A DNA stretch of 64,000 bases from Porphyridium purpureum (GCA_008690995.1 VRMN01000004.1:1550001-1614000), one strand, 5' to 3'; positions 9,723-19,900 are shown, counted from the stretch's first letter. Notes: generated by a model from the sequence alone, not told the origin. Program-made: numbers and translations.

Positions 9723-11420
9723 ATGGGTATGGGGTTTGTGGTTGTGGCGTGGGCATGCGTGTGGAGCGTCGGTCGGCGGAAGCGGCAGAGCGGGACTGGG
9801 CAGGGGCGATGTGAGGCGTGCGAGAGCTGGAGGGGCTCAGCGGCGCCGTGCCGAAGTGGCAGGCACGGCACGGGCAGTCATAGCATACGGAGTTTGCACG
9901 GACGGCGCGCGCGCCCGCGGCGGAGATTAGGCGGCGTTGCAATGAGTGGCGAGAATGCAAATAATCATGTACAGATTCAGAGGTACGGACATAAGGATGT
10001 GACGCGCGTCGTGCTCTGTCATCAGACGGTCGATTTCGACTCGCTGGCCGCGGCCGTCGGGTTGGCCAGGCTCCATCAGGCGTACGTCGTCATTCCGTCG
10101 GGTATGTCACTGCCTGTCAGGCTCTACTTGGCCACGCACTCCCATCTGTTCCCGATCATTCCCAGCAAGGTCGTCGATCCCACGCGCATAGAGTGGCTCG
10201 GCATCGTCGACACGCAGTCCAAGGACAGGCTCGGCGTCGGCGCAGAGTGGGTTTCATTTGCGAAGCACGTGACCGTGTACGACCACCACGTGCACATGGA
10301 GTGCGATATCATCCAGAAATCATCCAATAACGGCGTGGTGCACGAGCTCATCGTCGAATCGGTCGGCGCCGTGACCACGCTGATTGTGGAGAAGCTGCAC
10401 AGCGCAAACATCCAGTTGCACCCGGCAGAAGCCACGCTGCTTGCGTTGGGCATCCATGCAGACACGGGAAACCTCACGTTTGAAACCACGACGGCGCGCG
10501 ATGCACGCATGCTCGCGTGGCTCATGATGATGGGCGCAAGCCAAAGAGCCGTCGCAGAGTACATCCAGGAACCGCTCAACCAGGCTCAGACCACGATGCT
10601 CATGAAGGGTCTCGACGAGCTGCAGGTACGGCAGGTCAAGGGGCTCAGTATAGGCTTCGTGCTCATGCACAGCGACGAATTCGTCAAGGGAATGTCCGTG
10701 GTCACGCAGGACCTTTTGGAACTTGGGAATGTGGACGCGATTCTTCTGCTTCTTGTGAGCCCCGCAGGCCGCGGGCGCGCCTCCAGTCGGAGGCGGAAGC
10801 CGCGTAGCGACGACGAGGAGAGCGATACTTTGCAAATCTCTGTCATTGGCCGGGCTCGGGCCAGTGCAGGGCGTGTGAACTTTCACACGCTTTTTGCCCC
10901 TCGCGGCGGCGGTGGGCACGCAAAGGCGGCTGCGCTCAGCTGCAAGAGCTCAGACCCGGGGCACGCCCGAAGCCTGCTCGATGAGCTCTTGGCGGAGCTT
11001 GAGCTGCAACTGCCCTCTGCGCCGACCGCCGCCGACTTGCTGGGCGGCTCCATTCCGCTCCACAATGTGGTGCTTGCGCGAGATGCGACGTGGCTGGACG
11101 CGCAGCGCGTTCTCGCATCATTTCCAATTGCCGTGGTGGTCGAGTCGCTGGCGCTCGCGGACGAGGCGCCGCGCTTCCTCGGAGTGGTGTCGAGAGAGCA
11201 GCTCTCGGTGGCACAGTCAAAAGGCGCAGCAGCGCTGGCGGGTAAGGTGCATGGCTGGGCACAGAAGGGCGTGTTTGTCAGGCTGTCCCATTCGATTCGG
11301 GAAATCAAGGCCACGTTTGAGGAGAACCCGATTGGCGCTCTTCCTGTGCTCGACGAAACATGCAAGCGGGTGGTGGGCGTACTGGAGTCCACCGACGTGC
11401 TCCGACAACAGGGCGACTGA
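9723..11420 (+). CDS. DHH-DHHA1 phosphoesterase with C-terminal CBS region, plastid-type
   Basis: 565 aa from the ATG that directly follows a GA leader; the conserved part begins near the internal ATG at 9942. DHH motifs: DFDSLAAA (I), a conserved Asp in IVDTQSKDR (II), VYDHH (III), GIHADTGNLTF (IV). DHHA1 glycine motif GGGGHAKAAA. A CBS-like region ends with NPIGALPVLDETCKRVVGV. The segment around motif IV closely matches the DHH half of cyanobacterial CBS-DHH tRNA nucleotidyltransferase/poly(A) polymerases, but the nucleotidyltransferase half is missing. The likely role is a metal-dependent phosphodiesterase on nanoRNA or cyclic dinucleotides. Residues 1-73 contain Phe near the start, many Arg and few acids, consistent with an organellar transit peptide (inference). 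Confidence 0.85.
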   Translation: MGMGFVVVAWACVWSVGRRKRQSGTGQGRCEACESWRGSAAPCRSGRHGTGSHSIRSLHGRRARPRRRLGGVAMSGENANNHVQIQRYGHKDVTRVVLCHQTVDFDSLAAAVGLARLHQAYVVIPSGMSLPVRLYLATHSHLFPIIPSKVVDPTRIEWLGIVDTQSKDRLGVGAEWVSFAKHVTVYDHHVHMECDIIQKSSNNGVVHELIVESVGAVTTLIVEKLHSANIQLHPAEATLLALGIHADTGNLTFETTTARDARMLAWLMMMGASQRAVAEYIQEPLNQAQTTMLMKGLDELQVRQVKGLSIGFVLMHSDEFVKGMSVVTQDLLELGNVDAILLLLVSPAGRGRASSRRRKPRSDDEESDTLQISVIGRARASAGRVNFHTLFAPRGGGGHAKAAALSCKSSDPGHARSLLDELLAELELQLPSAPTAADLLGGSIPLHNVVLARDATWLDAQRVLASFPIAVVVESLALADEAPRFLGVVSREQLSVAQSKGAAALAGKVHGWAQKGVFVRLSHSIREIKATFEENPIGALPVLDETCKRVVGVLESTDVLRQQGD

Positions 11421-11438
11421 CATGTAGAAACATCGTGA

Positions 11439-11444
11439 TTTATT
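11439..11444 (-). terminator. AATAAA polyadenylation signal (minus strand)
   Basis: TTTATT on the + strand is AATAAA on the minus strand, about 33 bases beyond the stop of the DUF4870 gene. It sits in the 56-base gap between two convergent genes. Confidence 0.45.
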
Positions 11445-11476
11445 TAACAACGCGACATTATCTGACCCCATCTGGC

Positions 11477-11896
11477 CTAGATGTGATCTTCGACGAGGTT
11501 GCCCAGGAAAGGCACCTTGTACTTCTCACCCGTGTCGGCGCCCGTGAACGCCTTCCACATGAGTCCGAGCCATGCCAAGAGCGAAATCACGCCCAGAACG
11601 ATGCTGAGCCAGCCTGCGAGACCGAACAGCATACCCCGGAAGAAACCGATCAGGGCGCCCAGGGCAGACACCAAGAGGAAGAACGCGATTGACTGGCACG
11701 CGTGAAACTTGAGGTAGGCGTTTCTGTGCTCTAGTGCCAGCACCACAATGCCGCCGACCCAGGTGAACAAGTAGCACAGCACGGCCGCCACGTGAATGGG
11801 CACGCCCGTCCTCGTGCTCTTATCGTACAAAACCTGGTCCCTTGTATTTCCCAGCGCCTCCTTGGCGTCCTCGCCAATCGTCTTGTAATCCGGCAT
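11477..11896 (-). CDS. DUF4870 / Tic20-like small membrane protein
   Basis: 139 aa with four hydrophobic helices: VAAVLCYLFTWVGGIVVLAL, a segment around IAFFLLVSALGALIGFF, LAGWLSIVLGVISLLAWLGL and the stretch between them. The motif LEHRNAYLKFHACQSI followed later by GEKYKVPFLGNLVE is diagnostic of the DUF4870/UPF0132 family, grouped in Pfam with Tic20-like proteins. Its function is poorly known. In plastid lineages relatives include Tic20 translocon subunits, but the KFHACQS core is closer to the prokaryote-type DUF4870 branch. Start at MPDYKTIG (11896): an upstream in-frame extension to 11938 merely reads through a 12-bp tandem repeat. It converges on the DHH-CBS gene with only 56 bases between stops. 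Confidence 0.88.
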   Translation of the reverse strand: MPDYKTIGEDAKEALGNTRDQVLYDKSTRTGVPIHVAAVLCYLFTWVGGIVVLALEHRNAYLKFHACQSIAFFLLVSALGALIGFFRGMLFGLAGWLSIVLGVISLLAWLGLMWKAFTGADTGEKYKVPFLGNLVEDHI

Positions 11897-11898
11897 CT

Positions 11899-11941
11899 TC
11901 AACCCTGTCCTCAACCCTGTCCTCAACCCTGTCCTCAACCC
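11899..11941. repeat. 12-bp tandem repeat containing AACCCTG
   Basis: Three perfect copies of TCAACCCTGTCC (11899-11934) plus a partial fourth, immediately upstream of the DUF4870 start. Each copy contains AACCCTG, the core of the element found in the neighbouring ribosomal protein promoter, so it may act as a clustered binding site. Confidence 0.85.
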
Positions 11942-12450
11942 ACCCCTCCTCTACTCCACTCCTCCCCTCCCCTCTCTCTCTCTCTCTCTTTCTTTCGTCT
12001 CTGGCATATCTCTCACTGGTCTTAACCCCCAAACGGACTTTTTTTCCCGCCCTCACGCTTCCACGTGTTTCATCACTGTACACCTATGTACTGTGACGCT
12101 GTACTTGTGTACTGCTGTGTTCGGTCAGGTCGTGGCAAGTGGTTGGTATGCGTAACCCTGGATCTGACTGCTTGTTTGGGTTAGATCGAGGGTTTTTGCG
12201 TGGTGTTGCGAGTCAACGCGGGTTGCGGCCGCGTATAGCGAAGGGGGCGCAGTTGCGGCGGGAGTCCAAAGTGGGTTTATAGTAAAGGAGTGTATTTTCA
12301 TAGAAAACCGCCACAGAGCAATGAGTTGGTTGCCGGGGGGAAGAGGCGGGGGGAGGAGAGAAGAGAGAGAGAGAAGAGAGGAGAAGAGAGAGAGTAGGGG
12401 CGTGTGTGGTTGTGTGTGGGAAGAGAGTGTGGGGAAGGGTTGGAGACACG
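11942..12450. promoter_or_regulatory. Divergent promoter (DUF4870 / eL33) with inverted telo-box-like element
   Basis: Between two head-to-head genes. The left side is a (CT)n pyrimidine tract (11942-11998). CTGTAC occurs at 12076-12081 and 12099-12104. An inverted repeat follows: left arm AACCCTGGATCTGAC (12154-12168), right arm GTTAGATCGAGGGTT (12180-12194), 13 of 15 positions complementary. A GA tract (12345-12440) leads to the eL33 start. The same inverted element occurs between the uS8 and eL27 genes. In plants AAACCCTA telo-boxes drive ribosomal protein genes; the parallel here is inference. Confidence 0.65.
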
Positions 12451-12792
12451 ATGGGAAAGCAACCTGTGAGATTGTATAGCAAGGGCGTGGTGCAGGGCTA
12501 CAAGCGTGGCATTCGAAACCAGCACCCGGCTCAAACGCGGCTCAGCATTCAGGGCGTGTGCACGCGCGACGACGTGCAATGGTACCTGGGCAAGCGCGTC
12601 GCGTATATTTACAAGGCCTCGGCGCTGAAAAAGGGCACCCGCGGAAAGGAGACGAAGATCCGCGTCATTTGGGGAAAGGTCATTGCGCCGCACGGGAACT
12701 CTGGCCACGTCCGGGCAAAGTTTGCAAAGAACCTGCCGCCCACGGCAATTGGAGGGCCCGTCAGAGTCATGCTCTACCCCAGCCACACATAA
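12451..12792 (+). CDS. RPL35A: 60S ribosomal protein eL33 (RPL35A)
   Basis: 113 aa, full length for eL33. Recognisable eL33 features are the N-terminal basic segment (QPVRLYSKGVVQGYKR), the central QWYLGKRVAYIYKA and the C-terminal sequence from KIRVIWGKVIAPHGNSG to LPPTAIGGPVRVMLYPS. It binds the large ribosomal subunit in the cytosol. The start is the ATG giving MGKQPVRL. In-frame codons reaching back to 12406 lie in the purine leader and are not conserved. There is no intron. Its upstream region carries the inverted AACCCTG element shared with the other ribosomal protein genes here. Confidence 0.97.
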   Translation: MGKQPVRLYSKGVVQGYKRGIRNQHPAQTRLSIQGVCTRDDVQWYLGKRVAYIYKASALKKGTRGKETKIRVIWGKVIAPHGNSGHVRAKFAKNLPPTAIGGPVRVMLYPSHT

Positions 12793-13271
12793 AATAAGTA
12801 GATCGGGAGCGGAAGCGTTTCCGGTAAGAACGCGGACAAGACGCCAATCATGCTGCTCGCGAACGAGCACGGGCCCAAGTGGAGCGCGGATGGAAATACA
12901 GGGAGTCGTCTCTGAATGGATGATAGCTGCGAGCGCATGGACGGTTTGACACACTTTGAAGGGCTTCTGCCTTCTCGCGGATGTCCAGAATATGACTTTC
13001 GAGATCGCGCGACAGATTCGCGGCGGGGTTGGGCTGCTCGTGCAGAAGCTGCTTTCTCCCGCCCGTTGCTTCAGGCCACGATGTGCTTGGAGTCAGATAG
13101 GTGTGAGATCGTTTGGGCTTCTAGCGTTCGTTTTCTTTACCTAAAATGCATTTCACGGTTTATTGCACGGTCGTTCCATCGGTCTGTACGTCGTCTTTAT
13201 GACATTTGCACGAGCTTCAAATGCGCATTATGCGCGACTGGCCATTTTCATCTTGTTTGTTTAGAGAGCAG
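12793..13271. other. Intergenic, no gene seen
   Basis: About 480 bases holding the 3' end of eL33 (ACATAAAATAAG directly at the stop may serve as poly(A) signal) and the promoter of the PRUNE-type gene. No clear purine leader precedes that gene, unlike most others here. Confidence 0.4.
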
Positions 13272-14606
13272 ATGAATTTTGCGCATCTCTCCTCAAAGTG
13301 CCATCTGCTCTCGTGTTCGCGGTCACGACTGCGTGCATGCTCGCGCCCGTCGCTCGCACTGTTGCAGCGCCGCAGGTGTGCGAGACTCGCGGCTTGTGCC
13401 ATGGATGCCGTGGGCACGGTGCGCGAGTTGCTCAAGCTTGAAGAACACAGGCTTGAAAATGATCCGTTTGTCGCACACCTAGAGGCAATGCGCAAGCTCC
13501 TCGCGAGCGCGTCGCAGTCGCCTCGTGCCGTTCGAGTGATGATGGGCAACCAAGCAGCTGACCTTGACTCGATTGTGAGCAGCACAGTGCATGCTTACGC
13601 CGAACAGTCGTCAAACTCTGTGCGGGCTGACGTGCAGTGTGTTCCTGTAATGAATGTCAGTGCGGCCGAAGTCAGACTGAGGACCGAGGCCACTTTTTTA
13701 TTCTCGCTGCTCGGCTTGGATCTCGCGTCCGTCACCAGCACAATCGACCAGTTCGATCTGGCTGGGCTGAAAGCACAGGACCGGATGGAACTGGTGCTGG
13801 TGGATCATAATGTGTGCGCACCGCAGCAGAGCGACTTTGAAGCTTGTGTCGTAGGCGTGATTGACCACCACGTCGATGAATGTTCCGCAGCGATGGGCGT
13901 GGACGGTCTTGAATACCTGATTGTGGAGCCAGTCGGCTCTTGTGCAACCCTCGTATATGAAAGGCTTCTGCAAAGCCAGGCTGCTGTGAGCTCGATCAGG
14001 CTGCAATTGCTCATCCTGGCTACCATCTTGCTCGACACCGCAAACATGGATCCGAGCGTGGGGCGAGCGACGACGAAAGATTCGCATGTAGTGGACATGC
14101 TTTCTCATCAACTCGCGAGCAAAATGGGGTGGAGCCAAGTCGAAACCGCGCAGTTTAAAGATGGCCTGTTTGCCCAAGTTGTGCGAGCCAAAAACAACAA
14201 GTCGGGCTTGTCGCGGGCCGAGCTGCTCATGAGCGATTATAAGCAATATGTGATGGGCTCGCGGTCCGTGGGCATCTGCTCAGTGCTCGAGCCGCTCACG
14301 TGCTTCTCTGAGAAGGATGTACTCGACTTTTACAATCTAAAGGCGCCTCTGGATCTCGTGTTGGTCATGGCGTCGTTCAAGGACACTGGAGGCGCGTTCC
14401 GGCGTCAGCTTGCTCTGTTTTCGTTCGAGGACAAGGAGCTTGCTCGCATTTTACATGCAAACCTGGCGCAGTCGGAGCATCTCATCTTGGCGCCCTTGGA
14501 AACGCCGATGGAGACTGAACACGGAATCTATTTGGAACAAAGAAACCTTAAGCTCTCGCGCAAAATATTGCAGCCTATCCTTCAGCGCGTGCTTGAAACG
14601 ATGTGA
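13272..14606 (+). CDS. PRUNE / exopolyphosphatase-type DHH-DHHA2 phosphoesterase
   Basis: 444 aa. Metal-binding motifs of the DHH superfamily are complete: GNQAADLDSIVSS (about 91), LVLVDHN (about 174), GVIDHHVDE (about 196) and the following EPVGSCATLVYERL. The DHHA2-type C-terminal half contains the ILATILLDTANM segment typical of PRUNE/PPX1 and family II pyrophosphatases. Such enzymes hydrolyse short-chain polyphosphate or similar phosphoanhydrides. The first possible ATG (13272) gives an Arg/Ser-rich segment with only one acidic residue in 65, with Phe at position 3, consistent with organelle import; ATG at 13401 would give a cytosolic form. Its stop is only 35 bases from that of the convergent ChaN-family gene. 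It is the second DHH enzyme within 5 kb. Confidence 0.9.
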   Translation: MNFAHLSSKCHLLSCSRSRLRACSRPSLALLQRRRCARLAACAMDAVGTVRELLKLEEHRLENDPFVAHLEAMRKLLASASQSPRAVRVMMGNQAADLDSIVSSTVHAYAEQSSNSVRADVQCVPVMNVSAAEVRLRTEATFLFSLLGLDLASVTSTIDQFDLAGLKAQDRMELVLVDHNVCAPQQSDFEACVVGVIDHHVDECSAAMGVDGLEYLIVEPVGSCATLVYERLLQSQAAVSSIRLQLLILATILLDTANMDPSVGRATTKDSHVVDMLSHQLASKMGWSQVETAQFKDGLFAQVVRAKNNKSGLSRAELLMSDYKQYVMGSRSVGICSVLEPLTCFSEKDVLDFYNLKAPLDLVLVMASFKDTGGAFRRQLALFSFEDKELARILHANLAQSEHLILAPLETPMETEHGIYLEQRNLKLSRKILQPILQRVLETM

Positions 14607-14641
14607 CTCTTTACATTGCCAACTGTCACTTTTTTTATATA

Positions 14642-15859
14642 TCAGACTAGATCCACTGGGCGCCTCGTGTACCAGACCCAGTCGGAAGTATCTCGCTTTT
14701 CTGGTCTCTGGATGTGGGGCAGGCCTTCCGACGTGAAGGATACGCTTTTCGGAACGATGGTGAACACATCCTCACCTCCCATTCTGCGCGACAAACGGTC
14801 GGGAATTCCGTTCCTTCCTTCGACGTGAGCAGCGCCGGCCAAAATGACAAGCTGACCTTGCCCGTTCTTGAAGCCGGGTGCATTTTGCAGAAACTGGCTT
14901 GCCGAGTCCGCCATGTAATCTTCCCAGAGGCAGTACGCCTCATAGTACGACTTGAGATACGCGCCGGCCACATCTGCGTGCACGCCCATCATGTTGCTGG
15001 CGAAACGATTGTAGTGTTTTTGGTTCGACAGATCGATCTCAGGAAACGTGGAGCGTAGCTTTTCCGGCACACTGTCGAGGCCTCGCTCGGCGACGATCTG
15101 CACGGCTTTGGAAGGCAAGTTGAGCCCGACTAGCCGTATTCCATGCTGCCGTGCATACGCAAAGATCGGCAGCCAAAAGTTAAAGTCGTGGCCCCACATT
15201 TCGTCCCACTTTGTGCGTTCCTTGAGCTTATTCAGTCCAATGCGCCCGTATACGTAATCGTCCAAGTGACCCTGATGTTGCCGGTAAAAATGCTCCAGGC
15301 CGATCGCGAGCGGTTTGGTGGGTGCATTCTGACGCAGCGTCTTGATGACATCGAGTTGCATGCGGTGATGCAATGGGTGCGTGTGTTCCTCCCCAATGAC
15401 AAGCAGGCGTTTCTGAGCCGACGAGGGTGGAACTGCCGAGTCAGCCAGCTCAGGGTTCGTGTTTCCCCGCAGGTACCTGGGCAAGTGTTCCATGGCGGCT
15501 CGGATGGGCAGATACGAGCCAATGCGTGTGTCAAAGATGCGCTCTCCTTCCCGAATCACACGTGGAGCATGTTGGAGCTGCGCCATGTCTGCCCATGCAG
15601 GCAAGACGGTGCCCATACTTCCCGAACCGAGGCCCAGCCCGAGGCCCACCCCGACGACTGATCGCAACAAGTCGCGCCTGGTCGGCTGCGCTTCCCGACC
15701 AGACTCCAGCTCTCCACACTCCATGCGAGTGACGTGGCTCTCAGCACTTGCATGACGAACCCCACGCCTGGCCCTGTTCACGCAGCACCGTCCCTTGCGT
15801 CCCGACTGTCTCTGCGGTAGCACCGCCTCTCCCAGCGTACCCCCGTGCTGAAACGCCAT
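14642..15859 (-). CDS. ChaN/DUF399-family haem- or iron-linked protein, thylakoid lumen targeted
   Basis: 405 aa. N-terminus: a transit-like region starting Met-Ala-Phe, rich in Arg and Gly, then a twin-arginine segment (TRRDLLRS, Arg61-62) with a hydrophobic core and a lumenal cleavage site after AWA (residue 90). The mature part is a ChaN/DUF399 domain: LLVIGEEHTHPLHHRMQ, LAIGLEHFYRQHQGHLDDY, FAYARQHGIRLVGLNLP and the near-terminal VILAGAAHVEGRNGIPDRL. Bacterial ChaN binds haem; plant homologues are plastid proteins of uncertain function. An open frame continues to 16042 but begins with TTG, so ATG 15859 was chosen for its red-algal-style MAF start. The architecture implies Tat-dependent import into the lumen. 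Confidence 0.88.
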   Translation of the reverse strand: MAFQHGGTLGEAVLPQRQSGRKGRCCVNRARRGVRHASAESHVTRMECGELESGREAQPTRRDLLRSVVGVGLGLGLGSGSMGTVLPAWADMAQLQHAPRVIREGERIFDTRIGSYLPIRAAMEHLPRYLRGNTNPELADSAVPPSSAQKRLLVIGEEHTHPLHHRMQLDVIKTLRQNAPTKPLAIGLEHFYRQHQGHLDDYVYGRIGLNKLKERTKWDEMWGHDFNFWLPIFAYARQHGIRLVGLNLPSKAVQIVAERGLDSVPEKLRSTFPEIDLSNQKHYNRFASNMMGVHADVAGAYLKSYYEAYCLWEDYMADSASQFLQNAPGFKNGQGQLVILAGAAHVEGRNGIPDRLSRRMGGEDVFTIVPKSVSFTSEGLPHIQRPEKRDTSDWVWYTRRPVDLV

Positions 15860-16912
15860 GGCGTGCGTCTGGCGTTGCCTCTGCTCGTGTCGTTTCATCA
15901 GCTCGTCACCAAGCTCCATCTGCAGCCGTCTGGTGCATTCCAGTGCACTACTGTCCGAACGCTCTGTGGCCTTTATTCTTGCGACACGCCTCGGGGTCCA
16001 CGCTTGTCGCGCCTTCCAAGTCTCTGTGCGCGTCAGTACCAATCAGCGCAGAAGCAGGCGTCTCCCAGGCGCTAGCTGGCTGCCGCGAATCTCTTTATAT
16101 GCGGCAGCATTCATGTGCCGGTTGGAGGAATGCGGCTGCTGTTCTTGCGGATGCTGCTGGTATGTCCCACTCCGATTCGCTGTCTCTCCGCAGGCTTTCT
16201 TCCCGCTTACTGCTGGAAACACCGCTTCTCACAAATTCTCAGGCTCCGGTTCATATAAAAACAGTCGAAATTTATGGGATATTTAAATGCCCACTCGTCC
16301 AAACGTCCGTACGGCCAAACGCTCCAACGTCCAAACGCCCAAGCTCCTACCGGGAAGCGAGACGAGAATAGGGCGCCAAGTCGAAGAGGCATTGGACCTG
16401 CGCTGAAATAATGGTGTCGCTTGGTACGCGCTGATCGCTTCATTTTCATGTCCAGCTTATGCCTAAAAACTAAGTGACAACACACCCGTCGGGCATTCGA
16501 AAATCTTCCGACGGTATTCCAATACATCAACATCGCCACAATCACATACACATCCACCCGCTCGGGAACCGCGGGTACAAAAACGTAAAAACAACAAGGA
16601 CATTCAGCAACGCAGCACGTGCCAAGTAAACCCCTTGCTATCTTACCTCCACACACATCAACATCGACTAACCACGCCTAGCATTATCAGGCAGTCACTC
16701 CGCTTCACACTTCTTTATGCTCATCCACTCCCACCAACCCGTCACCACAAATAAACACCCACTCGCATATTCAAAGCCTCACTTAAACACACACACACAC
16801 AATATCCCTCCTTCCCTGCTTCCCTCTCTTGAACAAATGCTCACTACATTCTGTACAATCCAGCTTTCAGCAATCACTCGGCAAAAGCCAGCACCATCGA
16901 CGCCCCGCCCCG
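15860..16912. other. Intergenic region, 1.05 kb
   Basis: Holds the promoter of the ChaN-family gene on the left and the 3' end of the Pumilio gene on the right. It contains CCAAACG-type repeats (16296-16345), a CA dinucleotide run (16785-16801) and CTGTAC at 16851-16856. No gene is supported. Confidence 0.5.
16296..16345. repeat. Degenerate CCAAACGT/CCAAACGC repeats
   Basis: Four copies of a C-C-A-A-(A)-C-G unit spaced 9-18 bases apart, in the region upstream of the ChaN-family gene. No function is apparent. Confidence 0.5.
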
Positions 16913-19900
16913 TCAATAAAGCGAGTTCCCTCCACCCGCACCGCTGTACATGCTTGATGCGCCGTATGGAGACATGACGCGCGGCGAGCCAGCCCAACCG
17001 GGCTCAAGTCGCGCGAGAATGTGTTTCCCGTACGAATATTTCTTGATAAGGTTCATCTGCACGCGCAAAATATTCACCACGCGCTCGCGTTGCTGCGGCT
17101 CGGCCACATCGAGCACACGTTGCACGACATAATTACCAAAATTGTCACGCACAAGCGAGCTCAGCGGGCTCACTCCGGGCGGACCTCGGCCGTCGCCTTC
17201 AATGAGTACCTCAATCAGCTGCTTACGCTGCATCGCGTTGCCGTGCTGAAGGCAGCGTTCGACAACATTCGACGCGAATTTGTGCTGGGAGAGCGCAACG
17301 ACATCCTCAAAGACAACGGCGGTGACAGCCGCGCGCTCCTGCTCTGTACCATGCTCCACAATGTGCTGGATCACATAGTTGCCGTACTGGTCCGAAATCA
17401 GCTTGTGAATGTTCTTCATGATCTCGTTACGAATGGGCGCTTTCTGAAAATCAGCGCCAAATTCAAGCACGCGCTGCACGACTCGGCACCCGTACGAGTG
17501 TTCCGCCAGGGACACGGCCTGACCTGTGATGGCATCGACAATGAACTGTACCTTGTCTGCGGCGACGAGCTCAACTGATTTCTGGATCACGTGGTTGCCA
17601 TTCTGGTCTCGAATGCACTTGAGCACGTGCCCATTCAGCTCGGCTACCAACACGGCGCGTTCTTCCGCGCCAAGCACCTCTAGTGCCTTTTGTACGACAC
17701 GGCACCCATACATATGCAGCGATAATGTCAGCATGCGTCCGCGTAGCTCGTTGAAGATCTGCGGAACCGCGTCCGCTTGCTGTCCATGCTCTAGAAGCTT
17801 TTGCACCACGTAGTTTCCAAAGACGTCGGTCATCAGCAACTGCATCTCGCTTAGCGCCTCATTCAAGACAAAACGTAACTCCTCGACGCGCGCACTTTCC
17901 AGCTTCTGCTGGATAAATCGCGAGCCATGCTGGTCTGTCGCGAACTCGACCACGTGCCCCCGAATATCTTCCAAGTGCCACTCTCTATACGGCGCGTTCG
18001 CTCCACCGCCAGCGCCCATGACCGGCGCTGAAGCGTTCAGTCCCATTGTAGAATACCCACCGTACAGTGACATCGCGTTGTGGTCACCAAGGTTCATATT
18101 CATACCCAAGCCACCACCATTCTGGTGATTGTTGCGCGACGTGGGCGCACCAGAGGTTGCGCGAAAGTCCTCAAGGATAGCAGACCGTGGGTGCATATCA
18201 CTGCCGCCACCCATCGATTTCTTGTCTCCAGCTCCAAATGGACCATCGGGACTTCGCTGGCTACGCATGTTGTTTCTGTCCCCGCGCGGGCCGCCACCAC
18301 GGCCACTGCGGGGCGCGCCACCGTCTGGAATGTAGGAGCCCTTCCGGCTGTGGTGACTTGTCGGCGTCATTGCTCCGCCGGCACCACCCGTCGCAGCCGC
18401 AAGCATGGCCGACGCAATCGACGGAGAACCGACACCTCCCACACCGTGCGCTGCTGGATCGGCGAGTAGCGCCGCATACATTTGCTGCAGGGATAGATTA
18501 TTCATGTTCATACTGGCGCTGGGCCCGCCACCCACGGGGCCGCCGTGGCCACTGAGCGACGGCGAGTTTAAAGCCATCATCATCTGTGCCTCAAACAGCT
18601 GCTGACGCGCGTTGATCAGATTTGCCATTTGCAGACGAAGGGCTGCGTTTTCTTCCATCGTGTGCTGGTGTCCCAAACCAAGCGCCGAGGGCTTCTCAGG
18701 CGATGCGGTCGGTATAGATCCGTCCTGAAAAAAGAAGCTGCCGGGCTGATCCGGGTTGGAGTCCGAAAGAGATTGACTGCCATACCCAGACGTGCCAAGG
18801 TCTACGCCAGACATTGGTGCCATGCCACGCCCGCCGCTTTGGAACCCGCCTCCACCATGCTGAGCATATTGCGACGGCGGGTGCTGTTGTTGATGTTGCT
18901 GGTGCTGCACATGATGTTGTGTGAACGACAGCTGCTGCTGTTGCTGTCGCATCAGCTGCTGCTGGGCAATAATCTGCGACAAAACCTGCGCCTGCGTTTG
19001 CGGGTCTACGATCCCAATCATGTTCATGTGCTCGACAATCTGATCCAAATTCGCACCACTTGCCGCCAAAGTCGAGAGACTGCCCATATTGATGCCCAGA
19101 CCACCGTCACTGCCCGCGGCTCCGCCGAGTGCACCGCCGCTCTGACTGTGTGGGGTGTTAGAGTTGGGACTTGCCACTCCGCCGTAACGCCCCGCAAAGT
19201 TGGCGTTCGTGCCGCTGCTCGATCCCCATATACGCTGCCGGTCCAAATCGGTCGTTTCTCGGGCTGCACTAAGCGTCACGTTCCCTAAGCTACTGTGTCC
19301 TGACTTTGGCACTTCGCCAGCGTGCAAGTCCAGATCCGAAACGCCCGCACGGGCCCGTAGCACTTCCATGTCGCTCCCTGTCCTTTGTCCGCTCACAGGA
19401 AACGCCGCGCTTGAATGGACTCCTCCCTTCTGGACCTGAGCGGGTACGTCTGTCGCGGCTTCTCCCCGATAAGGTGCACCGGCAAGAGGGGTGCGTGTGC
19501 CCCGGTTAGACGCCGGGATAAACTCCAAAGAACGCGTCCACGGGTTTGGCGCCTGCGCAATATTGCTGCTATTCAGCCCGTTCGTGCTGGCGTTGGTGCT
19601 GCCCAGTGAGTCCAGCATGCTACTGTACGACGCGTTCCTGGACTGCTGCAGTGACGTGCTGGGCGCCGATCCATTCTTCATGCCTGCTCCAATCACGCCA
19701 GCGGGCATCGCAGAGACGTTCATCGACGCCATTGAATTGACCAATGTCGTGCTGTCCAGCAAACTGCTTGACGACAGGCTGTGCACAGCAGGCGCCTTTT
19801 GATAATGATCGCCGATCGAGCGCATCATTGGTGACGCCGATCGCGGCGTGTGTGCGCCACTTGCGTTTCTGGGACTTATTGCCGGCGGCGGCGGCGGCGA

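Noticed and set aside
11897-11938. Repeated RTGL extension of the DUF4870 protein
   Set aside because: It is the translated 12-bp tandem repeat; family proteins begin near MPDYK.
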